A program made the translations under genes and the position numbers. The notes below the pieces were generated by a model. That model was not told the DNA's origin. It worked only from the letters and a program-made list of their open reading frames with translations, and searched no databases. Shown piece after piece: positions 32,517 to 37,264 of a stretch of 37,264 bases of DNA. Source of the DNA: Nymphaea colorata (taxonomy: Eukaryota > Streptophyta > Magnoliopsida > Nymphaeales > Nymphaeaceae); contig NW_022205010.1 of assembly GCF_008831285.2 (NCBI RefSeq), forward strand, positions 1 through 37,264, given 5' to 3'. Position 1 is the first letter of the stretch. Every line of letters begins with the position of its first letter.

Positions 32517-33169
32517 ATGACTTGGCGACCAGTGGTTTCGCGGTCCATCAACAGGCTGTTTAGCTAATGGTCATTCCTCGACACAGACTGCGATTCCCTT
32601 TGGAAAATGCAGTCCCACTGCAATTAAACCAGAAAAGCGCTTTAGACGGAATACACGCGCCTCACAGGGTCAAGGTCAGCCGAGTTAAGGCCAAGGTCGG
32701 AAGGGAAGCCACAGCGGACTTCCTTTTGCCCCTGAGGGACGGCATCTTTGACGAATACCCCGATACCCGCAGACAGCTTAATAATTCTAAGTTCATCTGC
32801 TACCGTTTCGGACCGCAGTAGCACTTCGTCACCTACATCTACGACAGTGCCTTGCTGAAGTGGGTGCCCCTCCAGGGCTGGCAGGAGGTGGTCAGCCTCG
32901 CTGATTGGATGAACACCTTTGATGATGACGGCTCCATGGAGGGCGCCCTGAAGGCATTGACCGCCAAGATCGACCCCGTCACCCACCCCCGCACCTACTG
33001 GACCTACTTCTGGTCGTAGTTCATGGACAAGTTCCAGCGCACCCAGCTCAAGGAAGGCAGGCAGGCGCAGATAAAGATGAGGAAGCTTCAGCAGTTCAAA
33101 ACAATCCTCAACGACCACGAGACTGCAAACCGCAGCATCGAAGAAGTCTACTGCGATGGCAGTCCCTGA
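32517..33169 (+). CDS. Tandem paralog 1 of an unrecognised family, about 217 residues
   Basis: Starts MTWRPVVSRSINRLFSEWSF. It shares with its two neighbours the N-terminal W-R/RA-N block, LW K(L/M)QS...NETR.AL, LPLRDGIFDEYPD, SKFICYRFGP, EHFVTYIYD, WVPL, ADWMNTFDDDGSME and FMDKFQRTQL. One missing base (restored at CGG|GAC) reconnects the two halves and aligns them exactly with paralog 2. TAA/TAG at 32625 and 32819 align with GAA/GAG in the paralogs. It is the most diverged copy and lies outside the 1.16-kb duplication. The family is unknown; the repeated acidic DDDG.ME and aromatic motifs suggest a small folded domain. Its TGA directly abuts the stop of a minus-strand microgene. Confidence 0.75.
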
Positions 33170-33305
33170 TCACGCATCCACTCCAAACGTATATGTTTCC
33201 CCGATGGCCTGCTAGCAGGTGAAGCATTTGAGGGTGTTGGGGCATTGGGCTCGAAGTTGGGAGGGAGGAGGGGCTGGAAGTGCGGGGGCAGGAGAGCCAC
33301 GCCAT
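33170..33305 (-). CDS. Possible 45-residue microprotein
   Basis: From ATG at 33305 and with two -1 repairs the minus strand reads MAVALLPPHFQPLLPPNFEP, N, CPNTLKCFTCEQAIGETYTF, GVDA. It is short, Pro-rich at the N-terminus, and has three Cys (CPNTLKCFTC). Support comes from a truncated relative in the chimeric pseudogene at 34400-34490 (WALLP...PPNFEPNA). The stop codon (33170-33172 complement) directly abuts the stop of paralog 1. It could instead be remnant sequence; confidence is limited. Confidence 0.35.
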
Positions 33306-34398
33306 CACTGCTGCCTGTCTGTCGGCTTATATAGGAAATGAGTTTGGGTACCGTTATTCCATATCATAAATTTGATGAGTTGGCGACGAATTCTTTCGAG
33401 AGCCACCAATCAGATGCTGGGCTCGTGGTCCTTCCCTGGTAAGGAGGGCGAAGCCCTCTGGAAACTGCAGTCCAGCGCCAATGAAGCCAGGCTGGCCCTT
33501 TCGGAAGCCTATACGCACTTCACAAAAAGGAAGGTTAATCAACTCTCAATGACAGTCAATGGTGAAACCACATATGACCTCAACTTACCACTTTATTCGT
33601 ATTTGAATTAATACCCTGATATAAAGGCGGCCCTTAGAAAATCTAAGTTCATCACCTACCGCTTCGGACCCCTGGAGCACTACATGACTTTCATCTACGA
33701 CGACAGTATTAAGAGGTGGGTGCCCCTCGTGGCCTAGGACGAAGTGATCAACCTGGATGATTGGCTGGTCACCTTCGACGACGATGGGCCCATGGAAGAT
33801 TATATGTCGAAGTTAGACATCATTATTAACCCCGTAGAGTATGACTATCTATGGCAATTTTACTGGAATTAGTTCACGGACAAGTTCCGAAAACATCAGC
33901 TCATGTAAGAAAAGGATTCCAGGTTAAAGCATAAAAAATTGAATCTATTTGATGCCAACTTGTATAATCATCTTCGTAAAGACGAGTACCTGATGTGGAT
34001 CTTCTGCGACGGTGAGGCCTGATCAAACATTCAATCAAATCATATTATTATCAATACTAATAATACTATGCACCACTGAAGGCAGTGGTGGGGTGTTGCG
34101 GATCGGTCCAGATAGGAGAGGTTTCTTTTCTGAGCCTATCGATGGCGGCCGACGAGGAAGGACAGCTGTTTTAATAGGTAGGTTTAGAGGGGGAAGGCAG
34201 ATCAGTACCTGCTGTTGGACTTGTACCGCGAGTCGTAGTAGCCGTCCCTGGAGTAAGGCGAGTGGTAGCGCTGGTGGCTGTAGGAGGCGGAGGAGTATTT
34301 GTGCTGTGTCTGTTGCGGCTGCAGCTGCGGCCTCGTACTTGGAGGGCGACCGGTACTCTTCGCTTTTTTCCTTGCTTATGGGTTTCTCCTGCTCGCGG
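33238..34398. repeat. 1.16-kb direct duplication, copy 1
   Basis: This segment matches 34402-35562 at an offset of about 1164-1165 bp. It spans the head of the microgene, a shared promoter, paralog 2 and about 375 bp of 3' sequence ending inside the RS/Y-rich gene. The promoter (33319-33388) and the last 370 bp are nearly identical to copy 2, while the paralog coding middle has diverged. Confidence 0.9.
33375..34022 (+). CDS. Tandem paralog 2, 215 residues (intact)
   Basis: Uninterrupted from ATG 33375 to TGA 34020-34022 when TAA/TAG are Glu. Blocks: MSWRRILSRATNQMLGSWSF, LWKLQSSANEARLALSEAYT, VNGETTYDLNLPLYSYLNEY, SKFITYRFGPLEHYMTFIYD, KRWVPLVAEDEVINLDDWLV, TFDDDGPME and KDEYLMWIFCDGEA. Five codons are TAA/TAG. 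It is the best reference copy of the family and about 85-90% alike to paralog 3 in the N- and C-terminal parts. No known domain recognised. It shares a short bidirectional upstream region with the minus-strand microgene. Confidence 0.85.
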
Positions 34399-34490
34399 TT
34401 GGGCGTTGGGCTCGAAATTGGGAGGGGAGGAGGACGCTGGAAGTGCGGTGGGCAGGAGAGCCCACCCTATCAAATATGCCTGTCTGTCGG
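34202..34490 (-). pseudogene. Chimeric pseudogene: microgene head fused to RS/Y-rich gene tail
   Basis: On the minus strand the right part resembles the microgene N-terminus (GWALLPTALPASS, PPNFEPNA). At about 34400 it switches to the tail of the gene at 35366-35874 (REQEKPISKEKSEEYRSPSK, then KYSSASYSHQRYHSPYSRDG and a TGA at 34202-34204). The junction coincides with the boundary between the two duplication copies, so it was created by the tandem duplication. It lacks the N-terminal 90 codons of the RS/Y-rich gene and has a one-base difference (GGCCTCG against GGCCCTCG) from the parent. Confidence 0.75.
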
Positions 34491-35562
34491 CTTATATAGG
34501 AAATGAGTTTGGGTACCGTTATTCCATATCATAAATTTGATGAGTTGGCGACAAGTTTTTTAAAGAGCCACAAGTAAGATGCTGGGCTCGTGGTCCTTTC
34601 CCGGCAAGGAGGGCAACGCCCTCTGGAAACTGCAGTCCAGCTCCAATGAAACCAGACTGGCCCTTTCGGAAGCCTATACGCACTTCACAAAAAGAAAGGT
34701 TAACCAACTCTCAATGACAGTCAATGGTGAAACCACATACGACCTCAACTTGCATATGTATCAGAGTGTGCTTCTTAAATACCCTGAGCTTAAGGGCCCC
34801 TTCAGAAGTCCAAGTTCATCACCTACCGCTACGGACCCCTGGAACACTACATGACCTTCATCTACGATGATGGTATTAAGAGGTGGGTGCCACTCCTGGC
34901 CGTGGACGAAGTGATCAACCTGGATGATTGGATGGTCCCCTTCGACGACGATGGGTCCATGGAGAATTTTCTATTGACGGATGCCTATCTGGAACCCATA
35001 GAATTTCCCAACCTCTGGCCTATTTACTGGCTCTCATTTGAGAGAAAGTTCAAGAAGACGCAGCTCATGAGCCAAGATGATAAAAAGCTAAAACAAGAAA
35101 AAGAGGATCTGTTTTTTGCCACCTCTCAAAAGCATGATTCTGAAGACGAGTACCTGATGTGGATCTTCTGCGACGGTGAGGCCTGATCAAACATTCAATC
35201 AAATCATATTATTATCAATACTAATAATACTATGCACCACTGAAGGCAGTGGTGGGGTGTTGCGGATCGGTCCAGATAGGAGAGGTTTCTTTTCTGAGCC
35301 TATCGATGGCGGCCGACGAGGAAGGACAGCTGTTTTAATAGGTAGGTTTAGAGGGGGAAGGCAGATCAGTACCTGCTGTTGGACTTGTACCGCGAGTCGT
35401 AGTAGCCGTCCCTGGAGTAAGGCGAGTGGTAGCGCTGGTGGCTGTAGGAGGCGGAGGAGTATTTGTGCTGTGTCTGTTGCGGCTGCAGCTGCGGCCCTCG
35501 TACTTGGAGGGCGACCGGTACTCTTCGCTTTTTTCCTTGCTTATGGGTTTCTCCTGCTCGCG
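34402..35562. repeat. 1.16-kb direct duplication, copy 2
   Basis: Adjacent direct copy of 33238-34398 containing paralog 3. Its right end continues without a break into the intact RS/Y-rich gene, indicating this is the parental right boundary; the left boundary of copy 1 continues into the intact microgene. Confidence 0.9.
34540..35186 (+). CDS. Tandem paralog 3, about 215 residues
   Basis: Starts MSWRQVFERATSKMLGSWSF (Glu from TAA) and follows paralog 2 closely through VNGETTYDLNLHMYQSVLLK. One missing A (AGA(A)G TCC) breaks the frame at SKFITYRYGPLEHYMTFIYD; restoring it gives 216 codons. It ends DEYLMWIFCDGEA exactly like paralog 2. In the middle (LLTDAYLEPIEFPNLWPIYW; QDDKKLKQEKEDLFF) it has diverged substantially, unlike its near-identical flanks. 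Function unknown. Confidence 0.8.
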
Positions 35563-35874
35563 GGTGCGGTAGTAGCTGCGATTGTTGGCCTTGAAGATCT
35601 CGTCCAGCTTGCTCTTGTAATCCGCCTTGGGGGCGGCTTCCTTATTTTACGCCGTTTCCTACTTGCTGGCATTCCACTGTCGAACGGCTTCTTCAGGGTC
35701 CATCCCCTGCTGGTCGATTTTCGCGAAGACCTCTTCTGCCGCCATGAATGCATTGGACTCGATGCAGTTCATCTTGTACTCGTTTCTGGCTGCCTGGGTG
35801 GCCTCCTGGTGGAAGACCATGCGGTAGTCGTACATGGAGACTATCAGCGGGCGTATCATCGGTGAGGACGGCAA
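35366..35874 (-). CDS. Protein with RS/Y-rich C-terminal tail, unrecognised
   Basis: Reads MIRPLIVSMYDYRMVFHQEA, then NEYKMNCIESNAFMAAEEVF, KIDQQGMDPEEAVRQWNASK, KADYKSKLDEIFKANNRSYY and REQEKPISKEKSEEYRSPSK. After one -1 repair it ends KYSSASYSHQRYHSPYSRDG, YYDSRYKSNSRY and TGA. The Tyr/Ser/Arg-rich tail resembles those of RNA-binding or splicing-associated proteins; the conserved N-terminal part is not recognised. TAG/TAA supply Glu after WNASK. The start may be ATG 35874 or the internal MYDYR methionine. The last 200 bp are duplicated at 34202-34398. Confidence 0.65.
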
Positions 35875-35940
35875 GGAGTTTTGCTCTCTAAGAGAATGAT
35901 TATATCGATTTGGTCATCACCACACATCATCGAGAGGCTA

Positions 35941-37039
35941 TCACTTCAGCAGGGAAGGGTACTCCAGATCCTCAGTGGACTTCTCCTGCAAACGTACTTG
36001 GGACTCCTCTGCCGGATTGGGGTGGTCCTCGGGGGAAGTTTCCTCTTTGGTCTCCTCCTTCTCTCTCAGTTCCTCTTTTTGCTGCTCGGTGAAGACGTTG
36101 ATGACCTCGTCGCCGTACTTCTTGGTGATGAGCTTTTTGCTCTGCTCTCCAAGCTCCTTGGTGACTTCAGTTCCACCCTTCACCAGCCCCTCGAAAGCCT
36201 CCTCAATGGCTCTGCCTGAGACTTGCACCAGTTCTGAATCGCCAAATGATTACCTTTCGCATACTTGACGGTGCCATTTTCCGATCTTTAGATTTTGGTC
36301 TTGAGGTCTGAGGTATACTCTTTTGTTTTTTCGATGACAGGCGTGAATATTTTGCTGGCGAGGTCTGCGCTGACCTGTATGACCTTGTTGGTGCCGTTCT
36401 TGAGAGTTTCCCACTTCTCCTTTGTTTCTGGCTTGATGTGGGTAGGCTCTCCGGGTTCGATCTTCGTGTTGAGATAGTTTCCGGCCTTTTCGACGCCGCT
36501 CTTGAGGTAAACGCCCACTGTGGTGAAGACAGAGTTGAAGAACTTGCCTGAGGTGGTGATGGCCTTCTTGATGCTGTCCGGATAGTATATCTGTTCCTTT
36601 TCCAGAGTGGGGCAATGCTACTAGATCGCTTTCTTGATGTCTGGCTCTCCCATCGCCTGCTCGTAGGTGAGCAGTCTGGCAGCGTTGGAGAGGATCTCTT
36701 CGAAGTTGGCGATGGCTGGAGAGTCAGCGAGCAGGGAGAGGGCGCTGAGGCCATGCTCGAAGTGGGGGAAGACGTAGGAGACAGTTCCCTCATAGTTCAC
36801 CCTCACGAAGTAGATGTTCTTGTGGATGCCGTAGTAAAAGCTGCCGATGTTGAGGAAGTAGGCGGGGGTTGGCTGGCCGCTGTCCAGTCTCGCCACTTTG
36901 CATGTCCCTGCATAGGGAATAGGCTACCTGAAGTGAAGAGGGTTTTTTCCTTGGCGAGGAGGCGGTGCATGAAGACGTGCTCCACCTCTAGGAGGATGAG
37001 GGCCTTGACTTCTGCTGGTTCTGGTCTGTCGGCTTACAT
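35941..37039 (-). CDS. Spartin/senescence-domain protein
   Basis: Removing two 20-nt introns yields a perfectly intact 352-residue protein starting MEADRPEPAEVKALILLEVE (second codon TAA = Glu). The N-terminal half has TCKVARLDSGQPTPAYFLNI and NIYFVRVNYEGTVSYVFPHF. The C-terminal half matches the plant-type senescence/spartin domain: TTVGVYLKSGVEKAGNYLNT, NKVIQVSADLASKIFTPVIE and AIEEAFEGLVKGGTEVTKEL, then a KKYGDEVINVF segment like the KYG motif ending the domain. An acidic Glu-rich tail follows. Proteins of this class (spartin/SPG20, plant ERD7) bind lipid droplets and membranes and act in lipid turnover and stress. It is the last gene, 135 bp from the right telomere. Confidence 0.85.
36234..36253 (-). 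other. 20-nt intron 2 of the spartin-like gene
   Basis: On the minus strand GTAATCATTTGGCGATTCAG. Removal joins GTVKYAKE to LVQVSGRAIEEAFEG. Confidence 0.95.
36908..36927 (-). other. 20-nt intron 1 of the spartin-like gene
   Basis: On the minus strand GTAGCCTATTCCCTATGCAG. Removal joins KEKTLFTS to GTCKVARLDSGQ and leaves the whole gene open. Confidence 0.95.
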
Positions 37040-37174
37040 TGATTTATATAAACTCAGAATCAAAGAATGAACTACTTTGGCGTCATATTATACCACTTTT
37101 ATATGGTGATGAATTACAGGCCGATCGACCCCTAAAATTGATAAAAAATAATGCTGTCAGTCCTCATATTAAGA
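37040..37174. promoter_or_regulatory. Right subtelomeric spacer / promoter of the spartin-like gene
   Basis: 135 AT-rich bases between the minus-strand start codon and the telomere, so the whole promoter must fit here. Contains atttatataaa near 37042-37052 as a TATA-like candidate. Confidence 0.5.
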
Positions 37175-37264
37175 GGGGTTGGGGTTGGGGTTGGGGTTGG
37201 GGTTGGGTTGGGGTTGGGGTTGGGGTTGGGGTTGGGGTTGGGGTTGGGGGTTGGGGTTGGGGTT
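37175..37264. repeat. Right telomere, (GGGGTT)n
   Basis: About fifteen GGGGTT units reach the last base. One unit has GGG and one has GGGGG, small length variants that could be telomerase slips or base-calling errors in G runs. Confidence 0.98.

Noticed and set aside
34012-35865. Long plus-strand frames starting after paralogs 2 and 3
   Set aside because: They run antisense to the RS/Y-rich gene tail and its duplicate and have no domain; the minus-strand reading ends in a natural SY/R-rich tail.
1-37264. Ciliate code 6 (TAA/TAG = Gln)
   Set aside because: Gln does not fit EF-hand position 12, the kinase hinge, the V-ATPase D NALEHV motif or the paralog columns with GAA/GAG; Glu fits all of them.
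1-37264. Programmed -1 frameshifting as the general explanation of frame breaks
   Set aside because: No shared slippery motif or downstream structure is evident, the breaks hit essential genes several times each, and they sit next to repeated bases, as sequencing deletions do.
1-37264. CRISPR arrays, transposases, rRNA or tRNA genes
   Set aside because: No spaced direct repeats, transposase motifs, rRNA-like sequence or tRNA cloverleaf was noticed on either strand by eye; a tRNA scan would be needed to be certain.

Overview
The window is a complete, telomere-capped ciliate macronuclear minichromosome. It starts with about 90 nt of C4A2 repeats and ends with about 90 nt of the complementary G4T2 repeats. 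Only TGA ends genes; TAA and TAG lie in frame inside nearly every gene. Several independent sites show that both mean glutamate rather than glutamine: position 12 of two EF-hand loops, a kinase hinge, the invariant Glu of the V-ATPase subunit D motif, and columns where tandem paralogs carry TAA/TAG against GAA/GAG. This is the peritrich nuclear code, so the host is probably a peritrich (Oligohymenophorea: Vorticella/Carchesium/Opisthonecta relatives). Ten GT-AG introns can be placed by reading frame and homology, and all are exactly 20 nt.

Layout, left to right: a large Cys-rich, N-glycosylated surface membrane protein gene at the left telomere (146-3658, +); an RBR-type E3 ubiquitin ligase (3703-5030, +); elongation factor 1-gamma (5161-6508, -); a YL1/VPS72-like chromatin protein (6770-7445, +); two minus-strand genes of unknown function (7470-9566); a B-box/coiled-coil protein (9610-10802, +); an SLC66A2-like PQ-loop membrane protein (10809-11600, -); a very long coiled-coil protein (11660-15849, -); three plus-strand coiled-coil or low-complexity genes (16320-21910), one with repeated helical modules and SUMO-interaction-like motifs; a RING protein (22120-22584, -); a small secreted Cys-rich protein (22912-23319, +); a PB1-like protein (23798-24425, +); a myristoylated CDPK-type kinase with EF hands (24807-26644, +); an ING-family PHD protein (26689-27330, -); ARL6/BBS3 (27420-27968, -); CTU2/NCS2 (27999-29150, +); a coiled-coil protein (29210-30776, +); an unknown basic protein (31012-31596, +); V-ATPase subunit D (31662-32433, +); three tandem paralogs of an unknown family (32517-35186, +) tangled with a 1.16-kb direct duplication and a chimeric pseudogene; an RS/Y-rich-tailed protein (35366-35874, -); and a spartin/senescence-domain protein (35941-37039, -) next to the right telomere.

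The chromosome is extremely compact. Divergent start codons can be only 30 or 43 nt apart, and convergent stop codons 0 to 25 nt apart. The genes do not form one pathway; they are mostly unrelated housekeeping and signalling genes. A striking complication is that many genes, including essential ones, are broken by missing single bases (all apparent -1 shifts, usually next to a base that could be doubled). Others (SLC66A2-like, ING, ARL6, spartin-like, the small secreted protein, paralog 2) are perfectly intact. Consensus sequence errors are the simplest explanation. Coordinates of affected genes run from the inferred start to the inferred TGA across these breaks.
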